A DNA stretch of 64,000 bases from Acidobacteriaceae bacterium KBS 83 (GTDB taxonomy: Bacteria > Acidobacteriota > Terriglobia > Terriglobales > Acidobacteriaceae), in the NCBI GenBank assembly GCA_000381585.1, contig KB906741.1:186001-250000 (forward strand). Direction: 5' to 3'. Of this stretch, positions 40,867-50,268 are shown one piece after another. Both the position numbers and the translations under genes were made by a program. Every line of letters starts with the position of its first letter. The stretch's first letter is position 1. The notes under the pieces were generated by a model. It was not told the origin of the DNA. It searched no databases and saw nothing but the letters and a program-made list of their open reading frames with translations.

Positions 40867-42165
40867 ATGAGCAAGAATACCTTTGATGATGATGTAACAG
40901 CGGTTCCCGTGGCGACAGCGAACGGCAATGGCAGCACCGCCCCGAAGGGCGTAAAGCTGCCGATTTACATGGATAACCATGCCACCAGCCCGGTCGATCC
41001 GCGCGTGCTCGAAGCAATGATGCCCTACTTCACCGGCATCTTCGGCAATGCGGCCAGCCGCAATCACTCCTTCGGCTGGGAGGCCGAGGGGGCGGTGGAG
41101 AGGGCGCGCGAGCAGGTAGCAAAGCTCATCGGCGCAACGGCGAAGGAGATTATCTTCACCTCTGGAGCGACTGAGAGCAACAACCTCGCCCTGAAGGGCA
41201 TAGCCGAGATGTACCGCGAGCGCGGCAACCACATCATCACCCAGGTGACTGAGCACAAGGCAGTGCTCGATACCTGCAAACGGTTGGAGAAGTCCGGCTA
41301 CAGGGTCACCTATCTTCCGGTAAAGGCTGATGGGCTGATCGACCTTGAAGACCTCAAGCGCGCCTTCGATGAGAAGACGATCCTCGTCAGCATCATGTTC
41401 GCGAACAACGAGATCGGCGTGGTGCAGCCGGTAGCGGAGATTGGCAAGCTCTGCCGGGAGCGCGGGGTGCTCTTCCACAGCGATGGCGTTCAGGCAGCGG
41501 GCAAGATTTCGGTGGACGTGAACAGCATGAATATTGATGTGCTCTCGTTGAGCGGACACAAAATCTACGGACCGAAGGGCGTTGGCGCGCTATATGTCCG
41601 CCGCCGCAACCCCCGCGTGCAGATCTCGGAACAGATCAACGGCGGAGGTCACGAGCGTGGCATGCGCTCCGGCACTCTGAATGTTCCCGGTATCGTCGGC
41701 CTGGGCAAGGCTTGCGAGATTGCCGGCCAGGAGATGGCTACTGAGGGCGAACGGCTGGGTAAACTGCGCGACAAGTTGAAGGCGAAGCTCGAAGGCTCGC
41801 TTGACTACATACACGTGAATGGCTCCATGGAACATCGGCTGCCGAACAACCTGAACATCAGCTTCGTCTACGTCGAAGGCGAATCGCTGCTGATGGGTAT
41901 CAACGATGTAGCAGTATCGAGCGGTTCGGCGTGTACCTCCGCCACACTTGAGCCATCGTATGTATTGAAGGCCCTCGGACTGGGCGACGATGTGGCGCAT
42001 AGCTCTATCCGTTTTGGTCTGGGCCGTTTTAACACCGAGGCTGAGGTGGATTACGTAGCCGACAAGGTGATTGACATTGTGAAGAAGCTTCGCGAACTGT
42101 CGCCGCTGTACGAGATGGTCAAGGAAGGCATCGACATCTCGAAGATTGAGTGGCAGGCGCACTAG
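40867..42165 (+). CDS. iscS: cysteine desulfurase IscS
   Basis: A 432-residue PLP enzyme that takes sulfur from cysteine for Fe-S cluster assembly on IscU. Family motifs are [23 protein letters not shown], the PLP lysine in [12 protein letters not shown] and the persulfide cysteine in [17 protein letters not shown]. The C-terminal tail that contacts IscU is present ([18 protein letters not shown]). About 30 N-terminal residues before LPIYMDNHA are extra, Ala/Gly-rich and probably disordered. It is the second gene of the isc operon. Confidence 0.96.
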   Translation: MSKNTFDDDVTAVPVATANGNGSTAPKGVKLPIYMDNHATSPVDPRVLEAMMPYFTGIFGNAASRNHSFGWEAEGAVERAREQVAKLIGATAKEIIFTSGATESNNLALKGIAEMYRERGNHIITQVTEHKAVLDTCKRLEKSGYRVTYLPVKADGLIDLEDLKRAFDEKTILVSIMFANNEIGVVQPVAEIGKLCRERGVLFHSDGVQAAGKISVDVNSMNIDVLSLSGHKIYGPKGVGALYVRRRNPRVQISEQINGGGHERGMRSGTLNVPGIVGLGKACEIAGQEMATEGERLGKLRDKLKAKLEGSLDYIHVNGSMEHRLPNNLNISFVYVEGESLLMGINDVAVSSGSACTSATLEPSYVLKALGLGDDVAHSSIRFGLGRFNTEAEVDYVADKVIDIVKKLRELSPLYEMVKEGIDISKIEWQAH

Positions 42166-42215
42166 AGAGAAACAGATTTTGAGCGCATTACCTGGCAGGA
42201 TCAGGAGGAAGAACA

Positions 42216-42629
42216 ATGGCATATAGCGACAAGGTGATCGACCACTACAACAATCCCCGGAATGTCGGTCAGTTGGACAAAAGCAGCGAATCTGTTGGCA
42301 CCGGACTCGTGGGCGCGCCTGAGTGTGGCGACGTGATGCGGCTACAGATCAGGGTCAATCCAGAGACGCAAGTGATCGAGGAAGCCAAGTTCAAGACCTT
42401 TGGCTGCGGCTCCGCAATCGCCTCCTCCTCGCTCGCGACGGAATGGGTGAAGGGCAAGACGGTCTCCGAGGCAATGGAGATCAAGAACACCGACATTGTG
42501 AAGGAGCTGTCGTTGCCGCCGGTGAAGATCCACTGCTCCGTGCTGGCTGAGGACGCCATCCGCGCTGCGATCGGAGACTGGAAGAAGAAGAACGCCGTAG
42601 GCGAGGCTGCCGCTGTAGCAGCGAATTAA
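42216..42629 (+). CDS. iscU: Fe-S cluster scaffold IscU
   Basis: A 137-residue scaffold on which [2Fe-2S] and [4Fe-4S] clusters are built. The three ligand cysteines are Cys37 (APECGD, preceded by the usual VGAPECGDV), Cys64 (FGCGSAIASSS) and Cys107 (KIHCSVLAEDAI). The HscA recognition motif LPPVK is intact just before the last cysteine. A short Ala-rich tail is additional. GGAGG precedes the ATG. Confidence 0.97.
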   Translation: MAYSDKVIDHYNNPRNVGQLDKSSESVGTGLVGAPECGDVMRLQIRVNPETQVIEEAKFKTFGCGSAIASSSLATEWVKGKTVSEAMEIKNTDIVKELSLPPVKIHCSVLAEDAIRAAIGDWKKKNAVGEAAAVAAN

Positions 42630-42632
42630 AGC

Positions 42633-43022
42633 ATGAACGCAACCACAGATGCGATCCAGCCGGCAGCCACCGTTGCCGGCAAGCAGGGGGGAGTAGAACT
42701 CACCCCCCGTGCCATCGCGCGGGTCCGCTCTGCGATGGCTAAGGAAGATATTTCGCCTTCCGAGGGTGGATTGCGCCTCGGAATCCTTGGTGGTGGTTGT
42801 TCCGGTCTCTCCTATAGCATCCGTTTCGATACGCAGCCTCGTGAGCGCGATCGCGTCTTCACCTACGACGGCGACGTCCGCGTCTTCATCGACCCAAAGT
42901 CGTTCATCTACCTGAACGGCATGGTGCTTGATTACGAAGAGACACTGATGCGGCAGGGATTCAACTTTATCAACCCGAACTCCAAGAAGTCCTGCGGCTG
43001 CGGCTCCTCGTTTACCGCGTAG
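42633..43022 (+). CDS. iscA: A-type iron-sulfur carrier IscA
   Basis: A 129-residue A-type carrier. The three conserved cysteines are seen in GGGCSGLSY and in the C-terminal SCGCGSSF. About 20 residues precede the HesB-like domain, which starts VELTPRAIARVR. It begins three bases after the iscU stop, so translation is likely coupled. It passes clusters or iron from the scaffold to target proteins. Confidence 0.95.
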   Translation: MNATTDAIQPAATVAGKQGGVELTPRAIARVRSAMAKEDISPSEGGLRLGILGGGCSGLSYSIRFDTQPRERDRVFTYDGDVRVFIDPKSFIYLNGMVLDYEETLMRQGFNFINPNSKKSCGCGSSFTA

Positions 43023-43051
43023 ATTTCATCTCAAATCGTGTTGGGCAGCAT

Positions 43052-43720
43052 ATGCAGAGTCATGTCCAAAATTCGACCGCGTCTGATGGCGAGCAGACCT
43101 ACTTCGATATGTTCAGCTTGCCCCGGAAGCTCACCATCGACACGGCGGCGCTGGAGCGTGGCTTTTACAAACTGAGCCGTCAATTGCATCCGGATCTTTA
43201 CGCTCGCAAGAGCGCAGCGGAGCAAGCCTGGAGCCTGCGTCAGAGTTCGCTGCTCAACGACGCGTATCGCACATTGAAAGATCCCGTCGCGCGGACCGCC
43301 TACCTGCTGAAGCTCGAAGGCATGCGCATGGAAGACGAGAACACGGAAAACCGGGATCCACGCGCGAAACAGAACCGCGTGCCGGCAGATCTTCTGGAAG
43401 AAGTCTTCGAGTTGAATATGCAACTCGAAGAGATGCGCGCAAACCTGAAGATGGGCGAGGATGACCCGGCGCTGCGTGGCGACCTGGAGCGAGCGCAGGT
43501 GCAGTTCAAAGCTATGCTTACGTCGCTGGATGAGGATCTCCGTCGAGCTTGGGCCGCCTGGGACGCAGCAATGGATGCAAGTGACGATGCTGCAAAGAAC
43601 GAACAGAAGGACGCAATGGTCGCCATGCTGGACCGGCGCAGTTATCTCCGAAATCTATTGCGTGAAGTAGACGGCGTTTTAACCTGGCAGGGTGCCGTCG
43701 GCGAAAAAGCGAATATTTAG
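43052..43720 (+). CDS. hscB: co-chaperone HscB
   Basis: A 222-residue J-type co-chaperone that brings IscU to HscA. The N-terminal J domain is short and has HPD in SRQLHPDLYARKSA; YFDMFSLPRKLTID is typical for HscB. The C-terminal three-helix bundle starts near residue 110 (ELNMQLEEMRANL) and ends with LRNLLREVDG. Length is somewhat above the 171 residues of E. coli HscB. It lies six bases before hscA. Confidence 0.93.
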   Translation: MQSHVQNSTASDGEQTYFDMFSLPRKLTIDTAALERGFYKLSRQLHPDLYARKSAAEQAWSLRQSSLLNDAYRTLKDPVARTAYLLKLEGMRMEDENTENRDPRAKQNRVPADLLEEVFELNMQLEEMRANLKMGEDDPALRGDLERAQVQFKAMLTSLDEDLRRAWAAWDAAMDASDDAAKNEQKDAMVAMLDRRSYLRNLLREVDGVLTWQGAVGEKANI

Positions 43721-43726
43721 GACAAA

Positions 43727-45664
43727 ATGGCAGAGACAGAGTCAGCACGTTTGGTCGGCATCGATCTGGGCACCACGAATTCCCTCGTCGCCTTTATGCA
43801 GGGCGATCAACCCCAGATCATTCCCGGCGACGATGGATCGAGGCTTGTTCCCTCGGTAGTCGCCATTCCGGCAGCCGGAAAGGAACGCGTCCTCGTCGGC
43901 AATCGAGCGCGCTCGCTTCTTTTGAACACGCCGGATCGCGCGGTCTACTCCGTGAAGCGCCTCATGGGCCGGGGCGTGGACGACATCACGGAAGAGCTGA
44001 AGCTTTTCCCCTTTCGGCTCGCGGCCGACATTCAGCCGGGCGAGGTATTGCGCATCGAGGTCGGGGGCCAGCAGTACACACCGCCGGAGATTTCGGCCTA
44101 CATCTTGCGGCAGCTCAAACAGAATGCAGAGCGATATTTCGGGGCTCCCGTCACGCAGGCGGTCATCACTGTTCCGGCCTATTTCAATGATGCCCAGCGT
44201 CAGGCTACAAAGGACGCCGGCCGCATGGCTGGCCTTGAGGTGCTGCGTCTGGTGAATGAGCCCACTGCAGCCGCGCTTGCCTACGGACTCGATCGCCAGA
44301 AGGATGGCATCGTCGCTGTTTACGATCTCGGCGGCGGCACGTTCGATATCTCGATTCTGAAGCTGCACGAAGGCATCTTCGAGGTGATTGCCACCAATGG
44401 TGATACCCATCTCGGGGGCGACGATCTGGACAACCTCCTTCTTGCGATTGCGCTTGATGAAATCGAGACTGAAGAAGGAATTCCTGCGCGGCAACAGCCG
44501 GAGCTGGTGCAGGCGCTTCGCAATGCCGTGATCGATGCCAAGATCGCGCTCTCCGCAAACGACAGTACCCGCATGGAAGTTGCTCTCCCGAATGGCCAGC
44601 ACTATCGTCGCGAGATCACGCGCGCGCAGTTCCAGCGGTTGATCGAGCCCATTCTTCAGCGAACCGCCGAACCATGCCGTCAGGCATTGCGCGATGCAGG
44701 ACTCAGGCCAGCAGATATCGGTGAGGTGGTCCTGGTGGGTGGATCTACGCGCATACCTCGTGTCCAGCAACTGGTTTCCGAGCTCTTCGAGTTGCCTGCG
44801 CGAGGCAAGAAGCCCCATACCGAACTGAATCCCGACGAGGTCGTTGCGCTTGGGGCAGCAGTGCAGGCCAACATTCTCGCCGGTGGCTCCGCCGCTACGG
44901 AAGAGATGTTGCTCCTCGACGTCACGCCCCTGTCACTCGGCATTGAATCTCTGGGCGGCGCCGTCGCGAAAATCATCCAGCGCAACTCCACTATTCCAGC
45001 ATCTGCGACCGAACACTTCACGACGGGCGTCGATGGCCAGACCAACGTTGCGATCCATGTCCTGCAGGGAGAGCGAGAACTGGCGAAGGACTGCCGCTCG
45101 CTTGCCCGCTTCGACCTGAAGGGCATTCCGCCAATGACCGCGGGACTGCCGCGCATCGAGGTGAAGTTTCTTATCGACGCAAACGGGTTGCTGCATGTCT
45201 CTGCGGTCGAAGCCCGAAGCGGCACGCAAGCAGAAATTGCGGTGAAGCCGACCTACGGCCTTACTGACGAACAGGTGGAGTCGATGATCCTCGACTCGTT
45301 CGACAATGCCGAGGCCGATTTCCAGGAGCGTCAGCTTATCGAAGCGCGCAATGAGGCGTCTACGATCCTTTCCGCTGTCGAAAAGGCCCCGCAACATCCA
45401 GCATGGCAGCAACTGACCGAGGAGGAACGCGCAAAGATCGGCGAGTTGGTGACGGAGCTGGAGATCCTGCGGGACGCCGGAGACCTGGACTCACTGCGTC
45501 GCGGCACAGAAGCGCTCGATCAGGCCACGCGCCATTTTGCCGAACTGATGATGGATGCGACCGTTTCCTCTGCGTTGCGCGGTGAAACGATGGATACGGC
45601 GGATGCGAAGATAGGGGAAGGACCGGCCGCGCCACATCCGATCGCCCCGGCAGATTTCCGCTAA
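43727..45664 (+). CDS. hscA: Hsp70-type chaperone HscA
   Basis: A 645-residue DnaK-family ATPase specialised for Fe-S cluster transfer from IscU. ATP-binding motifs are [29 protein letters not shown] and [16 protein letters not shown]. The substrate-binding domain begins with [17 protein letters not shown], and the alpha-helical lid has the lower-charge composition of HscA rather than DnaK. Its position after hscB and before fdx supports the assignment over a second DnaK. Confidence 0.96.
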   Translation: MAETESARLVGIDLGTTNSLVAFMQGDQPQIIPGDDGSRLVPSVVAIPAAGKERVLVGNRARSLLLNTPDRAVYSVKRLMGRGVDDITEELKLFPFRLAADIQPGEVLRIEVGGQQYTPPEISAYILRQLKQNAERYFGAPVTQAVITVPAYFNDAQRQATKDAGRMAGLEVLRLVNEPTAAALAYGLDRQKDGIVAVYDLGGGTFDISILKLHEGIFEVIATNGDTHLGGDDLDNLLLAIALDEIETEEGIPARQQPELVQALRNAVIDAKIALSANDSTRMEVALPNGQHYRREITRAQFQRLIEPILQRTAEPCRQALRDAGLRPADIGEVVLVGGSTRIPRVQQLVSELFELPARGKKPHTELNPDEVVALGAAVQANILAGGSAATEEMLLLDVTPLSLGIESLGGAVAKIIQRNSTIPASATEHFTTGVDGQTNVAIHVLQGERELAKDCRSLARFDLKGIPPMTAGLPRIEVKFLIDANGLLHVSAVEARSGTQAEIAVKPTYGLTDEQVESMILDSFDNAEADFQERQLIEARNEASTILSAVEKAPQHPAWQQLTEEERAKIGELVTELEILRDAGDLDSLRRGTEALDQATRHFAELMMDATVSSALRGETMDTADAKIGEGPAAPHPIAPADFR

Positions 45665-45688
45665 GGTCGGTAGGAGAACGAGAAAAAT

Positions 45689-46126
45689 ATGTCAGAGCAG
45701 AGCACCCAGCCAAGCATCGACTTGAGCCAGCCACCCGGTCCCAACATGGTGCGCGTGACCTTCCTCCCCGAAGGTCGCACCGTAGAGTTCGAGTACGGCA
45801 CCATGCCGTACGAGCATCATGGCAAGCCAATGTCGTTTCTCGATGTAGCAGAGAACTTCAATATCTTCCTCGACCATGCCTGCGGTGGCTCGTGCGCATG
45901 CACAACTTGCCACATCTGGGTGAAGAAGGGCACTGAAGGCATCTCCGAGGCTGAGGACGACGAACTCGACCGCATGGAGACCGCCGCCGATGTTCAGTTG
46001 AACTCCAGGCTCGGTTGCCAAGCGGTGATCACCGGCCCAGGCACCTACGTGGTCGAGATACCCAGTTGGAACCGCAACTACGTTTCCGAGGGCAAGCCAC
46101 TTGCGCTCGCCGAGTCGAAGTCTTAA
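45689..46126 (+). CDS. fdx: Isc-type [2Fe-2S] ferredoxin
   Basis: A 145-residue adrenodoxin-type ferredoxin that supplies electrons for cluster assembly. The ligands are Cys65, Cys71, Cys74 (in CGGSCACTTC) and Cys110 (NSRLGCQAVI). It is about 30 residues longer than E. coli Fdx, with an extra N-terminal segment that starts MSEQSTQPSIDLSQPP. GGAG precedes the ATG. It lies 24 bases after hscA. Confidence 0.95.
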   Translation: MSEQSTQPSIDLSQPPGPNMVRVTFLPEGRTVEFEYGTMPYEHHGKPMSFLDVAENFNIFLDHACGGSCACTTCHIWVKKGTEGISEAEDDELDRMETAADVQLNSRLGCQAVITGPGTYVVEIPSWNRNYVSEGKPLALAESKS

Positions 46127-46143
46127 GCAGGACGGGAGAAGCG

Positions 46144-46362
46144 ATGCCGCAGGAACTCACTTGGAATGATTCGGAAGAAATAGGTATTCAGCTGCAGGAA
46201 AAATATCCCGATATTGACCCGCTGACCGTGCGATTCACAGACCTTCACCGCTATGTCATAGAATTGCCCGGTTTTGTAGACGATCGCTCCAAATCGAATG
46301 AGTCGAAGCTCGAGGCCATACAAATGGCGTGGTACGAAGAATACAAGGACGCAGCGAGCTAG
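46144..46362 (+). CDS. iscX: IscX (YfhJ) iron-binding adaptor
   Basis: A 72-residue acidic protein that binds IscS and iron and modulates desulfurase activity. The family core is present: LTWNDSEEIGIQLQEKYPD, then DPLTVRFTDLHRYVIEL and the C-terminal KLEAIQMAWYEEYKD. The ATG at 46144 follows a GGGAGAAG site, 17 bases after the fdx stop. It closes the operon in the enterobacterial gene order. No terminator was found after it. Confidence 0.94.
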   Translation: MPQELTWNDSEEIGIQLQEKYPDIDPLTVRFTDLHRYVIELPGFVDDRSKSNESKLEAIQMAWYEEYKDAAS

Positions 46363-46686
46363 ACCCGGCCACTCCGCCGATCATTGTGACTAAAAGTCAT
46401 TCCCTCGCGGTGTGCCCTGTCCGGGAAGTTAGCGGACACGCGCGCAGATCCGACCAAAATTTAAGCTCGAGAAACCCGCCCAGCTTTGCTGGAGGACCTT
46501 TCTGCGTCTCAGCGCCCCGGATTTGCAGATATCGTCGGGGGTTCCGCACTCGCTGTTGCTTTGATTCACTGCAGCATACATCCATACAAAAAAATGACAA
46601 CTTAATAACAAGTTGCAACGGCGTTCTCTTCATACTCGGCCTCAATGCCGCACCAGGTTTTGAAGAGACATTTCCGAGACAAGTGT
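46363..46686. other. non-coding stretch before the TonB receptor gene
   Basis: About 324 bases without a supported gene. It contains a short perfect hairpin CCAGC-TTT-GCTGG at 46480-46492 with no T-run, a weak promoter-like pair TTGATT (46561) with TACAAA (46585), and the inverted repeat listed separately. No tRNA or known riboswitch was recognised. Confidence 0.5.
46598..46615. promoter_or_regulatory. inverted repeat, possible operator of the TonB receptor cluster
   Basis: CAACTT (46598-46603) and AAGTTG (46610-46615) form a perfect 6-base inverted repeat with AATAAC between, 72 bases before the start codon and just after a weak promoter-like sequence. Its dimensions suit a dimeric regulator. 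Confidence 0.45.
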
Positions 46687-49600
46687 ATGAAGTCCACTTC
46701 GGTGCGACGACTTTGCGTCTCCATGACCGCAATGATTGTGCTGGCGCGCGTCGTCCTCGGTCAGACTCCCGGAACTGGTGCCATCACAGGCATTGTCCTT
46801 GATCCCACGAACCGGGCGGTGGTGAATGCACAGGTGCTGGTGGTTGAGGACGCAACGCACATCTCGCGCACGGTGACGACAACATCGGAAGGCGTCTTCC
46901 GCGTGCCCCTGCTGCCGCCAGGGAAATATGCGGTGACCGTAAGAGCCCCCCACTTCGCGCCGAACACCTCGCATTCCATTTCGGTCGTCGTAAGTGAAAC
47001 GACGTCACTCAATGTGACTCTGGCCGTCGCAGGAATGAAGACGAACATTCAGGTGAGCAGCAATGCCGAGGTCGCCCAATTGGAGAGCTCGACGCTGGGG
47101 CGCGTCGTCGATGAAACAGCGATTCTCTCCCTACCGTTGGCAAGCCGAAACTACACGCAAATCCTGGGTCTTGCGCCCGGCGTGGTGGTGGACCTCCCTG
47201 ACGCAGCGCAATTGGGCCGCGGGACGCAGAATGTCGCCTCGAATGGCGCAACGCCGACCGCGAATAATATTCAGTTCAACGGAATCGACGCGAATAATTT
47301 GATGCAGAACTCGGCCGCCAACGCCGAAAGTTCGCAGCTAGGCACCGCCATCCCGGCTCCGGATTCCATTCAGGAGTTTCGGGTACAGACGGCAAACTTC
47401 GACGCTGCGTATGGCCGCGGGACAGGGGCGAACGTCGATCTGGTCAGCAGGAGCGGCACGAACAGCTTTCACGGAAGCGCTTGGGAGTTTCTGCGCAACA
47501 ATATTTTCAATGCGAACGATTTCTTCTCTAAGCTCAACGGCCAGCCGCGTCCGGACCTAAAGCAGAACCAATTTGGCGGGTCAGTCGGCGGGCCCATTGT
47601 GAGAGACAGGACATTCTTCTTTGTGGCCTATCAGGGGCTTACCGAAGTGAATGGACTTGGCGACGAGCAGAACCCCATCATTCCGTTGCTGACGGACGAC
47701 CGTTCTGCAGCGGCCTTGGGAAAGCAGTTTTGCCCTGCGGCCCACCTGAACGACAAAGGCCAGCCGGCGACAGGATATCTAACACAAGCCGGCGGTACGC
47801 AAGTCGCGTGCGATGGATCCAATATCAACCCCGTAGCGGTGGCGATCCTGAATGCCAAGCTCCCCAATGGTCAATTTGCGGTACCAAGTCCGCAGACGCC
47901 CATTCCTCCAACCGGCCCCGATGCCTCGGACCAGTTCCCGGTTGGGCAGTCGACATATGCTCTTCCGGCGCACTACCGTGAGGACCAATTCTCGGTAGAC
48001 ATCGACCAGTCGTTGCACAGCAGAAATGTAATTTCCGGGCGTTTCTTCTATTCGCGCTCACCAACGGACAAGCCTTTCTCCCCGAACGGCGCAGCGAATG
48101 TCCCCGGCTGGGGCACAACCGAACTGGATCGCAACACGATGTTTGTACTGGCCGACACTCACAGCTTCAGTTCAAATCTGGTGAACATTGCACGGTTCGG
48201 CTATATGCGGTTTGACGGCACCTCGACGGTGCAGAACCCGCTCACCGCGCAATCCATTGGGCAGGGCACACCAACGGGCGTGCCCGGTCCCGAATCGCAT
48301 GCTCCCGCCATGATGGTCGCCGGACTCTCGATCGGCGACGCCGGTACACCTTCCCAATGGCAGGTCACGAACACGTTTGTCTGGCAAGATACGCTCGCGA
48401 TGACTCGGGGCCGTCACAATATTCGCTTCGGTGCGGAATTCAAAAGGCATCAGGTAGACCTGGATTCGCCAATCGAAACGGATGGATTGCTGCAAATTGC
48501 CACCTTCAATGACTTCCTGTTGGGGCTAAGTGCGGCGCAGAATGGCAGCCCTCAAGGCTTAAGCAATGTGACGACCAGCCAGGGGGGAGGAGGCATCTTC
48601 CGTAGAAATCTGAGATTTACGGACTTCGCAGCCTTTGCACAGGATGATATCAAGTTGACCCCGCGTCTTACCGTCAACGCGGGCCTGAGGTACGAGATCT
48701 TTGGTGCGCCGACCGAGACCGACGGGAGGCTGACTAACTTCAACGCCCTTACAGCGGATGGGCAGGTGCCACCAGCGGGGTCCTACAGCGGTTTTACTGT
48801 CGCCTCCAATTTTCAGGGCACGGTGCCGCCAGGCGTGGTTAAGTTGTCGTACCCGGGCTTGTGGAATACGCCGCATAGAGATGTGGCGCCGCGGCTTGGT
48901 TTTGCGTTGCAGATGACGCAAAAGCCGATGGTGGTGCTGCGCGGCGGGTTTGGTTTGTACTTCGATCATCACTCGGCCAACCTCGCCGAGATAATGCTGT
49001 CGCAACCGCCGTTCGCGACATTGCAGATCGCGCAGGGAGCGTCGAATGGCCCGGCAACGTTAGCAAGCCCCTTCGTTCCTCTGCTTCCGCCGAATTCGAG
49101 CTACCCCATCTTCGTGAAGCGCACGCCGACCTCGACACCATTCATCCAGGGAACCGATCCCGATGTGCTGGACGGAAAGACCTATGAGTACAACCTGAAC
49201 CTGCAATACGCTCTGGGGAAAGGCTACCTGCTCGAGACAGGATACGTGGGCACGAATTCAGTTGATCGGCCGGGACAGATCGAATTCGATCAGGCGTTGT
49301 TAGCCAGCCCGGCGAATCCGGTCAATGGCCAGACGACAAATTCAGTCAACAATGTGACCGCTCGTATGCCCATCCAGGGCCTGAGCCAGGGATCTCTGTT
49401 TACGAATTCGGGGTTCATCGCGAATTACAACTCGCTGCAAGTCTCAATCACGAAGCGGATGGAAGATGGCTTCCAGATCCAGGGAAGCTATGTCTGGTCG
49501 AAGAACCTCGACGAGGTGAATGGCGAGGGAGGAACAGATACGTTTGAGTTGCAGTTGCCCACAAACGACCAACGCAATCTGAGGGAATCCTCCTATGGTC

Positions 49601-50217
49601 TTGCGGGCGACGATCGCGACCAGCGAGTAGTGGCGAATTTCACGTGGTACGCGCCTAAGTTTGGATCGCTTCCTCGAGTCATGCATCAGGCGCTGACAGA
49701 TTGGGTGTTCTCGGGCATTGCCGTTATCCAGACTGGTGGCGCGCTCAGTGTCTTTGACACCAACGCAGGGTCCGTCTATGGCTTGCTGGCCGGAGAGGTG
49801 AGAGCGCAGCGAACAGGAAGCAATCCTCAAACCCATGGGTCATTGTTCTCGCGTGTCGTGAAGAACGGATATCTGGACGCGAATGCGTTCACGCGTGCCC
49901 CCGAAGCACCGAACGGAACGAGCCTGGCCGATCAGGACTTCGGCAACAGCGGCGTCGGCATCGTACGCGGCCCTGGGCAGCATAACCTCGACATGGCGGT
50001 GGAACGGATCTTTCCGGTAAGAGAGAGTAGCAACTTCCGTTTCCGCGTAGAGTTCTTCAACTTGACGAATACGCCACAGTTTGCAAATCCCAATACATTC
50101 CTGGGCTACGGAGATCCGACGGTTCCGAATCCGACGGCAAGCGCCTCCTTCGGGAGGATTACAAGTACCGCAACCAACCCGCGCATCATTCAATTCGCGG
50201 CGAAGTACATATTCTGA
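46687..50217 (+). CDS. Oar-like TonB-dependent receptor with N-terminal carboxypeptidase-regulatory domain
   Basis: A 1176-residue outer-membrane receptor of the large acidobacterial type. The ATG at 46687 gives a signal peptide (VSMTAMIVLARVVLGQT); an upstream ATG at 46645 adds 14 residues. Residues 25-110 form a CarboxypepD_reg domain (GAITGIVLDPTNRAVVNAQV, LPPGKYAVTVRA). The plug follows (LPLASRNYTQILGLAPGVVV, DSIQEFRVQTANFDAAYGRG), then a barrel with many aromatic strands ending AAKYIF. The substrate is unknown; such receptors import large or scarce molecules. It is the first gene of a co-directional run reaching 59261 in which the downstream GDPD suggests a phosphodiester. Confidence 0.93.
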   Translation: MKSTSVRRLCVSMTAMIVLARVVLGQTPGTGAITGIVLDPTNRAVVNAQVLVVEDATHISRTVTTTSEGVFRVPLLPPGKYAVTVRAPHFAPNTSHSISVVVSETTSLNVTLAVAGMKTNIQVSSNAEVAQLESSTLGRVVDETAILSLPLASRNYTQILGLAPGVVVDLPDAAQLGRGTQNVASNGATPTANNIQFNGIDANNLMQNSAANAESSQLGTAIPAPDSIQEFRVQTANFDAAYGRGTGANVDLVSRSGTNSFHGSAWEFLRNNIFNANDFFSKLNGQPRPDLKQNQFGGSVGGPIVRDRTFFFVAYQGLTEVNGLGDEQNPIIPLLTDDRSAAALGKQFCPAAHLNDKGQPATGYLTQAGGTQVACDGSNINPVAVAILNAKLPNGQFAVPSPQTPIPPTGPDASDQFPVGQSTYALPAHYREDQFSVDIDQSLHSRNVISGRFFYSRSPTDKPFSPNGAANVPGWGTTELDRNTMFVLADTHSFSSNLVNIARFGYMRFDGTSTVQNPLTAQSIGQGTPTGVPGPESHAPAMMVAGLSIGDAGTPSQWQVTNTFVWQDTLAMTRGRHNIRFGAEFKRHQVDLDSPIETDGLLQIATFNDFLLGLSAAQNGSPQGLSNVTTSQGGGGIFRRNLRFTDFAAFAQDDIKLTPRLTVNAGLRYEIFGAPTETDGRLTNFNALTADGQVPPAGSYSGFTVASNFQGTVPPGVVKLSYPGLWNTPHRDVAPRLGFALQMTQKPMVVLRGGFGLYFDHHSANLAEIMLSQPPFATLQIAQGASNGPATLASPFVPLLPPNSSYPIFVKRTPTSTPFIQGTDPDVLDGKTYEYNLNLQYALGKGYLLETGYVGTNSVDRPGQIEFDQALLASPANPVNGQTTNSVNNVTARMPIQGLSQGSLFTNSGFIANYNSLQVSITKRMEDGFQIQGSYVWSKNLDEVNGEGGTDTFELQLPTNDQRNLRESSYGLAGDDRDQRVVANFTWYAPKFGSLPRVMHQALTDWVFSGIAVIQTGGALSVFDTNAGSVYGLLAGEVRAQRTGSNPQTHGSLFSRVVKNGYLDANAFTRAPEAPNGTSLADQDFGNSGVGIVRGPGQHNLDMAVERIFPVRESSNFRFRVEFFNLTNTPQFANPNTFLGYGDPTVPNPTASASFGRITSTATNPRIIQFAAKYIF

Positions 50218-50268
50218 GCCGAGTGAACGTGTCCAAACCGCACTTCAATCTTAGGGATAGAAAAACTC

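Noticed and set aside
46480-46492. Perfect hairpin CCAGC-TTT-GCTGG as isc operon terminator
   Set aside because: It is 118 bases after iscX and has no T-run on either side; the stem is only five pairs.
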